Source: an uncultured Gemmiger sp.
Lineage (GTDB): Bacteria > Bacillota > Clostridia > Oscillospirales > Ruminococcaceae
Assembly (NCBI GenBank): GCA_934502625.1
Contig: CAKSUQ010000022.1
Span: 1 to 31,165, forward strand
Length of the DNA stretch: 31,165 nt
Direction of reading: 5' to 3'
The notes beneath the pieces are model-generated. The model saw nothing but the letters and a program-made list of their open reading frames with translations. It ran no database searches and was not told where the DNA came from. Positions within the stretch are counted from its first letter, which is position 1. Every line of letters starts with the position of its first letter. Made by a program: the position numbers and the translations under genes. Positions 24,556 to 31,165 of the stretch are shown piece by piece.

Positions 24556-25347
24556 TCACTTTTTGGCGATGCGGCGGCGCAGGACGTCGTAACATAGGAT
24601 ACCGGCAGCGACGCTGACGTTGTAGCTGTCCACGCCGGTCGCCTGACCGGGTGCCATCTCCAGCGTCACGGCGGCGTCACACAGCTTGCGGGTCAGTGCG
24701 CCAGGGCCGCCGCCCTCGCTGCCCAGCACCAGCGCCACCGACCCGGACAGGTCGGTCTTTGCCAGCGGGGCACCGCCGAGGTCGGCGCAGTAGACAAAGA
24801 TATTATGCTCCTTGATCGTACGGATCGCCTGCGCGAGATTCGATACCCGCGCGATAGGCAGGCGGGCAGCCGCCCCTGCGCTGGCCTTCATGACAGTGCC
24901 GGTCACGCCGACGCCGCCGCGCTTGGGAATGACGACGCCGTGCGCGCCGCACAGATAGGCCGAGCGGACGATTGCGCCGAGGTTGTGCGGGTCTTCGACG
25001 CCGTCGCACAGCACGAGGAACGGCGCTTCGCCCTTGGCCTCGGCCGCCTTGAACAGATCGTCGAGGCTGGCGTATTCGACCTCCGCCGCACGGGCCGCCA
25101 CCCCCTGATGGTCGGGCGTGCCGCACATCTTCTGCAGCTTGTTGGCGGGCACGCGCTTGACGACCGCGCCGCTCTCCTTGGACAGGGCGGTGTAGTAGCC
25201 CGCCACCGCCTGCGGCATCGTGTCGGTCAGATAGACCGTATCCACCGCGCCGCCGCTTTTCAGCAGCTCAGTCACGGCATTTTTGCCCCATACGAGGGTG
25301 TCGGTGCGCTCGTCGCGCTCCGTCTGTTCGCGGGCGAATTTCTCCAT
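24556..25347 (-). CDS. rlmB: 23S rRNA (guanosine-2'-O-)-methyltransferase, TrmH/SpoU family
   Basis: SPOUT methyltransferase expected to methylate the 2'-OH of G2251 in 23S rRNA with SAM. 263 residues. N-terminal substrate-binding domain (LVWGKNAVTELLKSGG, then QGVAARAAEVEYASL). SpoU motif 1 DPHNLGAIVRSAYLCGAHGVV, motif 2 ALVLGSEGGGPGALTRK, motif 3 GVDSYNVSVAAGILCYDVLRRR: all three knot motifs are present, with Tyr in place of the more usual Leu in SLNVSVA. ATG at 25347. Distinguishing RlmB from other TrmH paralogues by sequence alone is not absolute. Confidence 0.9.
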   Translation of the reverse strand: MEKFAREQTERDERTDTLVWGKNAVTELLKSGGAVDTVYLTDTMPQAVAGYYTALSKESGAVVKRVPANKLQKMCGTPDHQGVAARAAEVEYASLDDLFKAAEAKGEAPFLVLCDGVEDPHNLGAIVRSAYLCGAHGVVIPKRGGVGVTGTVMKASAGAAARLPIARVSNLAQAIRTIKEHNIFVYCADLGGAPLAKTDLSGSVALVLGSEGGGPGALTRKLCDAAVTLEMAPGQATGVDSYNVSVAAGILCYDVLRRRIAKK

Positions 25348-25408
25348 AATGTCCTCCCTGTATCGATAAAAGCCGACATTGGCCGACTATGCTTTATAAT
25401 CAAAGTAC

Positions 25409-25438
25409 AGTATAGCACATTGAGGGGGGCTTTGTCAC
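25409..25438 (-). promoter_or_regulatory. Promoter of rlmB and the downstream block
   Basis: Minus strand GTGACA (25438-25433), 18-base spacer ending TGC, TATACT (25414-25409). It lies 62 bases upstream of the rlmB ATG and is the first promoter of the minus-strand block 25347-16479. Confidence 0.65.
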
Positions 25439-25835
25439 CTTTTTTTGCGCCATTTGCGTGGCGCGGGCAGCTTTTTTACAACTTTGTGCGGCAAAATGCG
25501 TCAAAAGTGCAAACGGCATTTTTCACCCCACGTTCCAGCGTGTTTTATACAAAGCGTAGAGCGCTGCCACTTTTCCACCTGTTGAAAAGCCTGTGGAAAA
25601 TGTTAAAAACCAGCTTTGCAATGGGCTTTTCCACCGTTTCCACCAAGTTTTCAACAAGAAAAGTGGAGAAACTTTCCACAAAACAGTTCGGATAAACCCG
25701 GTTGTCAAGCTGGAATAACGCTGATTTTCCTCTGCGCCTCCCTATTTTTCCCAGCAAAATTCACAAATAAGACACACTTTTGCGCGGCGCGGACAGATTG
25801 TGACAAAAGTACATCTGCCGCCTGCAAAAAAGTTG
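25439..25835. other. Long intergenic stretch without a recognised gene
   Basis: About 400 bases between the rlmB and fba promoters. Open frames are short, lack ribosome-binding sites and show no family resemblance. The notable content is a nested inverted repeat at 25567-25666 and several TTTTCCAC-type octamers. The stretch is much richer in A and T than the surrounding genes. Confidence 0.6.
25567..25666. repeat. Nested imperfect palindrome with TTTTCCAC motifs
   Basis: Left arm: CCACTTTTC, 5 bases, GTTGAAAA, then GTGGAAAA (25593-25600). Right arm in mirror order: TTTTCCAC (25627-25634), then TTTTCAAC (25648-25655), 2 bases, GAAAAGTGG (25658-25666). The arms would fold into a hairpin of about 100 bases with internal loops, or offer repeated protein-binding sites. 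Another TTTCCACA follows at 25673. Confidence 0.6.
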
Positions 25836-25864
25836 TTGATTTTTTGTCAAAGTCGGGTTATAAT
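25836..25864 (+). promoter_or_regulatory. Promoter of fba
   Basis: TTGATT (25836-25841), 17-base spacer, TATAAT (25859-25864). The predicted leader of about 60 bases leads to GGAGG and the fba ATG. Confidence 0.8.
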
Positions 25865-25931
25865 AAATTTGATGGCGCACCGGACATCGGTACGTCAACT
25901 ACTGATAACGTTTAACGTGGAGGTATGAACT

Positions 25932-26795
25932 ATGCTGGTAAATGCTACCAATATGCTGCTCAAAGCGCGTGACGGCCACTATGCGGTCGGTCAGTTCAAC
26001 ATCAATAACCTGGAGTGGACGAAGAGCATCCTGCTCACCGCACAGGAGATGAACTCTCCTGTCATCCTCGGCGTCTCCGAGGGCGCGGGCAAATATATGA
26101 CCGGCTTCAAGACTGTCGCCGCTATGGTCAAGGCCATGGACGAGAGTCTGGGCATCACGGTTCCCGTCGCGCTGCATCTGGATCACGGCACCTACGAGGG
26201 CGCTAAGGCCTGCGTCGCCGCCGGTTTCACCTCCATCATGTTCGATGGCAGCCACTACGCCATCGACGAGAACGTCGCCAAGACCACCGAGCTGGTCGCG
26301 CTGGCACATGACCACGGCCTGTCCATCGAGGCTGAGGTTGGCTCCATCGGCGGCGAGGAGGACGGCGTCATCGGCATGGGTGAGGTCGCTGATCCCGCCG
26401 AGTGCGCGAAGATCGCTTCTCTGGGCATCGACTTCCTGGCTGCCGGTATCGGCAACATCCACGGCAAGTACCCCGCCAACTGGAAGGGTCTGGACTTCGA
26501 GGCGCTGGACAAGATCCACAACGCCACCGACAACATCCCCCTGGTTCTGCACGGCGGCACGGGCATCCCTGACGAGATGATCAAGAAGGCCATCTCTCTG
26601 GGTGTCTCCAAGATCAACGTCAACACCGAGTGCCAGCTGAGCTTCGCCGATGCTACCCGCAAATACATCGAGGCCGGCAAGGATCTCGAAGGCAAGGGCT
26701 TCGACCCCCGCAAGCTGCTCGCCCCCGGTGCCGAGGCTATCAAGGCTACCGTCCGCGAGAAGATCGAGCTGTTCGGCTCTGCCAACAAGGCTTGA
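25932..26795 (+). CDS. fba: Class II fructose-1,6-bisphosphate aldolase
   Basis: Zinc-dependent glycolytic enzyme that splits fructose 1,6-bisphosphate into dihydroxyacetone phosphate and glyceraldehyde 3-phosphate. 287 residues. Metal and active-site elements: LHLDHG (Asp84, His85), FDGSHYAIDEN (104-114), EAEVGSIGGEEDG (133-145), a His in GIGNIHGKY and one in VLHGGTGIP, then KINVNTECQLSF. Length and motifs fit the short class II (GatY/KbaY-related) Firmicutes type; a tagatose-bisphosphate specificity cannot be ruled out. Start at 25932 with GGAGG 10 bases upstream. Single-gene unit with its own promoter and terminator. Its codon use is strongly biased, as expected for an abundant protein. 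Confidence 0.95.
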   Translation: MLVNATNMLLKARDGHYAVGQFNINNLEWTKSILLTAQEMNSPVILGVSEGAGKYMTGFKTVAAMVKAMDESLGITVPVALHLDHGTYEGAKACVAAGFTSIMFDGSHYAIDENVAKTTELVALAHDHGLSIEAEVGSIGGEEDGVIGMGEVADPAECAKIASLGIDFLAAGIGNIHGKYPANWKGLDFEALDKIHNATDNIPLVLHGGTGIPDEMIKKAISLGVSKINVNTECQLSFADATRKYIEAGKDLEGKGFDPRKLLAPGAEAIKATVREKIELFGSANKA

Positions 26796-26822
26796 TTTCC
26801 TAGCTGCTGCTTAAAATAAACA

Positions 26823-26872
26823 CCACCGCCCGCAGGTATGGTTTAGCACCACGCCTGCGGGCGGTTTTTTAT
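26823..26872 (+). terminator. Intrinsic terminator of fba
   Basis: ACCGCCCGCAGG, a 17-base loop region, CCTGCGGGCGGT followed by TTTTTT. Perfect 12-bp stem. It may also stop the converging AAA ATPase gene, though the minus-strand T-tract is weaker. Confidence 0.92.
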
Positions 26873-27735
26873 TTAAATTCATCTTTGTGGCTCTGGAAAA
26901 ATTCCCATGTTGCCCGCACGTTTTCCAGTTCCGTCCAACGCTTTGTTGCGATAGGCTCGCTGTCCAAATCGTAAATCCGCGCTCCCGGCATTGCCAGCAA
27001 AAACGGCGAGTGGGTCGCTATGACAAACTGGCAGTTATAAAACCGCGCGGAATCGTGCAAAAACTGTGCCAGCTCCAGCTGCCGCGCAGGCGAAAGGCTG
27101 TTTTCCGGCTCGTCCAGCAGATACAGCGCGTTCTCGCGGATGCGTTCGCTGAACACGGCCAGCGCGCTCTCGCCGTTGGAGCGGGTGCGCACATTGGCGG
27201 GCAGCGTGCGGCGTGCCATCTGGGATTGGCTGTAACGCCGCGCTGCGCTGATCTGTTTAAGGCGGTCGTAGTCTTTCATGCCGTGCATCTGGAATTTCTC
27301 GCGCCGCAGTTCGTTATAATCGCTGAACAACTGCTCGCGTCGGCTGTCGATGCCGTCATTCATCGCCCGCAAATCCAGCATATAGTCAAACACGTCGTCA
27401 CTCGTCAAAATCAGGCTGCCCGCAGGCACAGGGCGCATCGTGCGCAGCTCGCACAGGCGCACATAATCCTCAAAAAACGGCGTGCGGTTGTACTCGGCAC
27501 GGCGGTGCAGGTGCAGGGCGTCCGCCATCACATTCAGCAGCGTCGTTTTCCCGCTGCCGTTGCCGCCGTACAAAATCGTAATTTCCAAAAAATCCAGTTC
27601 TGGCAGTGTTCGCCCCTCAAACAGGCCGAACGGATAGTACGAGTCATAGCAGGTCTGGCGTGCCCGCGGGCTGAACGCCATATAGTTTGCCTCCTGCGCC
27701 GCGCTGGGAAACCGAAACCCGGAAAGATACATCAT
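26869..27735 (-). CDS. AAA family ATPase (ABC/Rad50-like, stand-alone)
   Basis: 288-residue ATP-binding protein. Walker A GGNGSGKT (57-64), Walker B LYLLDEPENSLSP (about 203-215) and the following switch IATHSPFLL (about 240) are those of single-domain OLD/ABC-like AAA ATPases. A signature-like segment is at ESALAVFSERI. Between the Walker motifs is a charged helical segment (about 130-175). No nuclease or other effector domain and no partner gene next to it, so the biological role is open. Starts at the first of two consecutive ATG codons with AGGAGGG upstream. Confidence 0.85.
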   Translation of the reverse strand: MMYLSGFRFPSAAQEANYMAFSPRARQTCYDSYYPFGLFEGRTLPELDFLEITILYGGNGSGKTTLLNVMADALHLHRRAEYNRTPFFEDYVRLCELRTMRPVPAGSLILTSDDVFDYMLDLRAMNDGIDSRREQLFSDYNELRREKFQMHGMKDYDRLKQISAARRYSQSQMARRTLPANVRTRSNGESALAVFSERIRENALYLLDEPENSLSPARQLELAQFLHDSARFYNCQFVIATHSPFLLAMPGARIYDLDSEPIATKRWTELENVRATWEFFQSHKDEFK

Positions 27736-27755
27736 CGTCGCGCCCTCCTGTTCCT

Positions 27756-27764
27756 ATTGTAGCA
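27756..27764 (-). promoter_or_regulatory. Extended -10 element of the AAA ATPase gene
   Basis: Minus strand TGC-TACAAT, 20 bases upstream of the ATG, no clear -35. The leader would be very short. Confidence 0.4.
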
Positions 27765-27807
27765 CAGTTTTCCTCCCCTGCATAGCGTGGGGCAGGAGGT
27801 GTTTTCT

Positions 27808-28572
27808 ATGTCCAAAGGCAGTATCCAAATTTACACATCGGCGGCGGAGCAGGCCGTACCGCTGGCGGGCGTTAGCCTGACCGTGCTGGACGAAAGCGGC
27901 GCGGCACTCGCCCACTTGACAAGCGACGCCGACGGCTACGCCGAGGCCGCTGACCTGCCCGCCCCCGCCGCCAGCTACAGTCTGGACAAGGCCAACACGA
28001 CGGTGCGCCCTTATGCCGTCTACCGTATCGAGGCCGCGCTTGACGGCTGGCAGCCGCTGGTCGTCGACGGTGTGCAGGTCTTTGACGGGCAGGCCACCGC
28101 CGCCCGGCTGACACTGCTGCCCGCAGGGGCACTGCCCAGCACCGCGCGCAGCGGCGGCGAAGTGGAGACCGACGTCGTGAACATCCCGCCCCACACGCTG
28201 TTCTCCGGCGAGGGCGGCAGCGGCCCCGCGCCGGAGGAACTGCTGCCCGGCAACGTGTTGCGTAGCATCGTCGTGCCGAAGAAGATCACAGTGCATCTCG
28301 GCAAACCGTCTGCCAACGTCAGCAACGTGACGGTCAGCTTCCAGTCCTATATCGCGAACGTCGCGTCCAGTGAGGTCTACCCCACATGGGCGGACGTTCC
28401 CTGCCCCACCACGCCGGGGTGCACGTACATCCGGATCGGTCGCATACCGTTCTGCGGCGGGTCGACGACAAGCTTATTCACCGCCGCGCAGACCTCCGCG
28501 CGGGTCAGCGGCGCAGCATCGCTACACAACAGCTTCTGCATCAGCGCCTCGGCGTCGGCCATCGGCAGGTAG
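27808..28572 (+). pseudogene. SleC-like spore cortex-lytic protein, truncated in mid-gene
   Basis: SleC is the clostridial spore-cortex hydrolase used in germination. The first ~195 residues match its pre/pro and N-terminal parts: a Cna/carboxypeptidase-regulatory-like fold (SIQIYTSAAEQAVPLAGVSLTV to about residue 105), then IPPHTLFSG, VVPKKITVHLGKPSANVSNVTV and IANVASSEVYPTW. Similarity stops at TW (about 28391); the following sixty residues are translation of the antisense of a recombinase gene, to a TAG at 28572. The catalytic and remaining part of the protein is absent from the window. Start ATG 27808 has a perfect AGGAGGT. The gene is broken by a rearrangement with the recombinase fragment. 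Confidence 0.78.
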
Positions 28573-29642
28573 GGCTGGCCGGGGCAGACCGCGCGGCTTC
28601 GCTGCGCCGTGCGGCAGCGGAAATACCGCCGCGCCGCCGTACCGGTCAACTCCATCTTCCCGCCGCAGACGCCGCAGTAGACAAGCCCTGCCAGCAGGTG
28701 TGTCTGTCCACACGCACAGGCGCGGCCGCGCGCGGCGAGCATTCGCTGCACAGCGTCGAAATCTGCGCGGTCGACGATGGCCTCCTGTGTTCCCGGCACG
28801 ACGATCCAATCCTGCGGCGGCAGGCGCACCGTCTTCGTGGATTTGTAATTCAGCTTACGCACCCGTCCTTGCTCCATATCGCCCGCGTAGGTACGGGTGG
28901 CAAGGATGCGCCGCACGGTCGCCTTGCTCCACAGCGCGCGGGACGGCACGGGGCGTCCAAGCTGCCGGGTGCGGTAGGCAGCGGGCGGCGGAATGGTTTC
29001 CTTATTTAAAAGCGCGGCAATTTTCGCCGTGCCGTGCCCTGCCAGATACAGCGCAAAAATTTTCCGCACGACCGCCGCCGCAGGCGGGTCAATGACGAGC
29101 CGGTTGTGATCGGCGGGGTGCTTGCGGTAGCCGTACAGCGCAAAGCTGGCAATGTAGCACCCGCTGTGCCGCTTGTGGTCGAGCACTGCCCGCACATTCG
29201 CGGACAGATCCTCCAGATACCACTCGTTGATCAGGCCGTTGATCTGACGCGCCTTTTTCCCGGCCGGGTCTTGCGTGTCGACGTGATCCAGCATCGCGAT
29301 GAACCGCACGCCCCACTCCGGGAACAGCCCGTGCAGGTAGCGCTCGACCAGTTCCATATCGCGGGTGAAGCGCGACTGGGTTTTCGCCAGAATGACCTCG
29401 AATTTGCCCGCCTGCGCGTCGGCCAACATGGCGTTGAAGCCGGGGCGCCCCCTGTCAATGCCGGAGTAATCTTCATCGATGTAGACACGGTAGACCCGGT
29501 ATCCGTGCGCCTGCGCCCAGTTCAGCAGCAGCTCGCGCTGGTTGCGGATGCTCTCGGACTCGCGCGCGGTTTTTTCCTCGTCCTCGCGGCTCAGGCGGCA
29601 GTAGACCGCCGCCCAGCCCTTGCGCGGCAAAATTTGTTCCAT
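28377..29642 (-). CDS. Large serine recombinase family protein
   Basis: Site-specific DNA recombinase/integrase. 421 residues from the ATG at 29642, which has GGAGGGGAGAG upstream. Resolvase domain about 1-150: WAAVYCRLSREDEE with catalytic Ser18, ARESESIRNQRELLLNWA, and SRFTRDMEL with the essential Arg. Then the Recombinase domain (GYIAS-type SGCYIASFALYGYRK, ILATRTYAGD) and a zinc ribbon about 318-350 (YCGVCGGKMEL ... FRCRTAQRSRAVC). The protein ends soon after the zinc ribbon, shorter than many relatives (about 500+), and the last four codons and stop lie in sequence derived from the sleC-like gene, so the C-terminus is probably truncated or chimeric. No other mobile-element genes nearby. 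Confidence 0.85.
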   Translation of the reverse strand: MEQILPRKGWAAVYCRLSREDEEKTARESESIRNQRELLLNWAQAHGYRVYRVYIDEDYSGIDRGRPGFNAMLADAQAGKFEVILAKTQSRFTRDMELVERYLHGLFPEWGVRFIAMLDHVDTQDPAGKKARQINGLINEWYLEDLSANVRAVLDHKRHSGCYIASFALYGYRKHPADHNRLVIDPPAAAVVRKIFALYLAGHGTAKIAALLNKETIPPPAAYRTRQLGRPVPSRALWSKATVRRILATRTYAGDMEQGRVRKLNYKSTKTVRLPPQDWIVVPGTQEAIVDRADFDAVQRMLAARGRACACGQTHLLAGLVYCGVCGGKMELTGTAARRYFRCRTAQRSRAVCPGQPYLPMADAEALMQKLLCSDAAPLTRAEVCAAVNKLVVDPPQNGMRPIRMYVHPGVVGQGTSAHVG

Positions 29643-29691
29643 ACTCTCCCCTCCCTGCTGCATCATACGCCGCGCGGCGGGCGGGCAGCAC

Positions 29692-29721
29692 AAAAGCGGC
29701 GCAGGTTACCCCGCGCCGCTC
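29692..29721 (-). terminator. Probable intrinsic terminator of the hydrolase gene
   Basis: Minus strand AGCGGCGC / GCGCCGCT with a loop near GGGGTAACCT, followed by TTTTG. It begins a few bases after the hydrolase stop codon. The T-tract is short. Confidence 0.65.
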
Positions 29722-29726
29722 TGCGT

Positions 29727-30731
29727 TCAGTTCATATAAGGCTCGATGAAGTCAAACACCGTGTCCCAGTAGGTGTCCCCCAGCGCGTACATGGCCTCGC
29801 CGTGGCCTGCGCCGTCGGCGGTCAGCTCGGCCTTGTTATCGCCGGGCTTCGCGTTATACAGTTCGTCCATCATCTCATAGGGGATAAAGTCATCCGCCGT
29901 GCCGTGAATGAAAAGCATCGGTTTTTCACAGTTTTCCACCTGCCGCAGGGCGCTGGCCTCGCCGAAGGTGTAGCCAGCCCGCAGCTTAGCGACACCGCTG
30001 GCCGTGTAAAGGATGGGGAATTCCGGCAGGCCGAACCGCAGCTGCAGCTCGCTGGAAAAGACGTCCCAGACGCTCGTGTAGCCGCAGTCCTCGATGAAGA
30101 CTTTCACGTTGTCGGGCGTGTCCTCACCCGCCGTCATCATCGTGGTGGCCGCTCCCATCGAGATGCCATGGACGACAATCTCCGCCTGCGGGTCATCCGC
30201 GAGGATGAAATCGATCCAGCGCAGAATATCCTCGCGGTCAAGCCAGCCCATGCCGACGTAATCTCCGTCGCTGTCGCCGCAGGCGCGCAGGTCGGGCGCA
30301 ATCACCTGATAGCCGGCCTCGTAGTAGGGCATCGCCAGACACAGCACGCCGGTGTGGTCGCCGCGGTAGCCGTGCAGAACGATCGCCCAGCGGTGTGTAT
30401 CGGCGGTCTCGGCGTTGGCATAGCGCACGCCATGCAGGGTCAGGCCATCAGCGGCGGTGAGTGTCACGTTTTCTCCCGAATGGGCAGCTGTGAAGGCGTC
30501 GATGTCCGCGCTGTACTGTGCGCGGTTCGTCTCGATGATTGCCTCGACGCTGTCCGGCGAGGCTTCGACTTCCAGCGCGACTTCACGATCGCCGCCGTCT
30601 CCGCTGCGGCCGATGGCATAGTTTACAAGGTAGTTGCTGACAAACAGCAGCGCCGCCGTCAGCACCACGACCACCGCACCGACTGCGATGGCGATTTTCT
30701 TTTTCGGGCTCATTTTTGCTTTTGTTTTCAA
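29727..30731 (-). CDS. Membrane-anchored alpha/beta hydrolase
   Basis: Serine hydrolase of the S33/BAAT-like alpha/beta fold, substrate unknown. 334 residues from a TTG start at 30731, chosen because AAAGGA lies 8 bases upstream; an ATG at 30713 is the alternative. A basic KTKAKMSPKKK stretch precedes one membrane helix (about 13-33), so the enzyme is probably outside the cell and tethered. Catalytic elements: LHGYRGDH (oxyanion loop), HGISMGAA with nucleophile Ser near 190, HGTADDFIP with Asp near 279 and GAGHGE with His near 310. Its promoter is close to consensus, and it lies just downstream of the rRNA operon as a separate unit. Confidence 0.88.
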   Translation of the reverse strand: MKTKAKMSPKKKIAIAVGAVVVVLTAALLFVSNYLVNYAIGRSGDGGDREVALEVEASPDSVEAIIETNRAQYSADIDAFTAAHSGENVTLTAADGLTLHGVRYANAETADTHRWAIVLHGYRGDHTGVLCLAMPYYEAGYQVIAPDLRACGDSDGDYVGMGWLDREDILRWIDFILADDPQAEIVVHGISMGAATTMMTAGEDTPDNVKVFIEDCGYTSVWDVFSSELQLRFGLPEFPILYTASGVAKLRAGYTFGEASALRQVENCEKPMLFIHGTADDFIPYEMMDELYNAKPGDNKAELTADGAGHGEAMYALGDTYWDTVFDFIEPYMN

Positions 30732-30778
30732 GGTGTATTTCCTTTCTGTTCCTCTATGACTTATCAACAATAGTTGCT

Positions 30779-30807
30779 AGTATACCGCAATGTTATTGAT
30801 TTGTCAA
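30779..30807 (-). promoter_or_regulatory. Near-consensus promoter of the hydrolase gene
   Basis: Minus strand TTGACA (30807-30802), exactly 17 bases, TATACT (30784-30779). Leader of about 40 bases to the TTG start. Confidence 0.85.
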
Positions 30808-30847
30808 CATTTGCCTTTTGGAAATGCCCTTGTTCCCTTTCCTCTCC

Positions 30848-30875
30848 GTAGGGGCGGATTCCATATCCGCCCGCG
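30848..30875 (+). repeat. Small dispersed hairpin, family C, copy 2
   Basis: GTAGGGGCGGAT-tcc-ATATCCGCCCGCG between the hydrolase promoter and the rRNA terminator. Same outer sequence as 24524-24551 (opposite strand), different loop. Confidence 0.7.
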
Positions 30876-30915
30876 CAGCCTTGCCTTTACCTCCCCGCTC
30901 CCCTTTACAAAACAA

Positions 30916-30949
30916 ACAAAAAAGCCCTACCCCTTTCGGGATAGAGCTT
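30916..30949 (-). terminator. Intrinsic terminator of the rRNA operon
   Basis: Minus strand AAGCTCTATCCC-gaaa-GGGGTAGGGCTT then TTTT, 9 bases after the 3' end of the 5S rRNA. The stem includes G-U pairs. Confidence 0.85.
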
Positions 30950-30958
30950 ATAAGAGAA

Positions 30959-31074
<116 letters not shown>

Positions 31075-31165
31075 CATTCACATGGCGCTTGTCATGCTTC
31101 TCTTTTGTTGAGGATGTACCCTCAAAACTGAATATCGAACCGCTTTCTTAGCAAACAGAGTATCT
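31075..31165 (-). other. 23S-5S intergenic spacer
   Basis: Ninety-one bases upstream of 5S on the minus strand with the TTTTGAGGGTACATCCTCAA palindrome-like stretch seen in many Firmicutes rRNA spacers. The 3' end of the 23S rRNA is not recognisable here and presumably begins beyond the window. No tRNA in the spacer. Confidence 0.7.

Noticed and set aside
25567..25690. TTTTCCAC cluster as a replication origin (DnaA boxes)
   Set aside because: The octamers deviate from TTATCCACA, neighbours are rlmB and fba rather than dnaA/dnaN or other origin genes, and gene orientation does not switch cleanly here.
25616..25915. 99-codon plus-strand frame upstream of fba
   Set aside because: No ribosome-binding site, unusual composition, overlaps the palindrome and the fba promoter.
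26869..29642. AAA ATPase plus recombinase as a defence island
   Set aside because: No effector nuclease, toxin, reverse transcriptase or other defence gene is present, and the two genes are separated by a spore-gene fragment.
28377..29727. Attachment-site direct repeats flanking the recombinase gene
   Set aside because: Only TACCCC is shared between the sleC junction and the stretch at 29710; six bases are too few in such GC-rich DNA.

Overview
The window looks like chromosomal DNA of a high-GC Clostridia member, most likely Oscillospiraceae/Ruminococcaceae close to Faecalibacterium, Gemmiger or Subdoligranulum. This rests on the gene order of the nusA-infB cluster, Firmicutes-type proteins (short NusA without C-terminal repeats, YlxR, YlxQ, NrnA, single-chain GlyRS), a clostridial SleC-like spore gene fragment and clostridial promoter and terminator styles. 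The genus is inference. Most genes and the rRNA operon run on the minus strand.

Right to left on the minus strand, 10289-1 is the translation/RNA-metabolism operon: promoter, attenuator-like leader hairpin, rimP, nusA, ylxR, ylxQ, infB, rbfA, nrnA, truB, ribF, a GT-C-like membrane protein, then rpsO (cut by the window edge) with its own promoter. 10326-12712 carries an M29 aminopeptidase and an overlapping acyltransferase-3 gene. 13009-14379 is murC. On the plus strand follow a 73-residue protein of unknown function and glycyl-tRNA synthetase. A bidirectional terminator separates these from a second long minus-strand block (25347-16479): rlmB, a very large P-type-ATPase-like protein that appears to have lost its catalytic motifs, a truncated transposase N-terminus, an ArsP_2-like metal exporter, an aldose-1-epimerase-like protein and a DUF6311-like membrane protein.

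The right end holds class II fructose-bisphosphate aldolase (plus strand), an orphan AAA ATPase, a sleC-like gene cut off in mid-domain and fused to the 3' end of a serine recombinase gene, a membrane-anchored alpha/beta hydrolase, and the 5S rRNA with terminator at the end of an rRNA operon whose 23S lies beyond the edge.

Three families of small dispersed structured repeats punctuate the intergenic gaps. Family A has three copies of 138-154 bp plus a 22-bp remnant, with stems whose sequence changes but whose pairing is kept. Family B has two copies of about 137 bp with GATAAAA-type heptad arms. Family C has two 28-bp hairpins. Several copies sit inside operons or directly against stop codons. 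The most unusual items are the pseudo-P-type ATPase with its 660-residue disordered extension, the repeat families A and B, and the sleC/recombinase junction. No CRISPR array, tRNA or recognisable defence system was seen.
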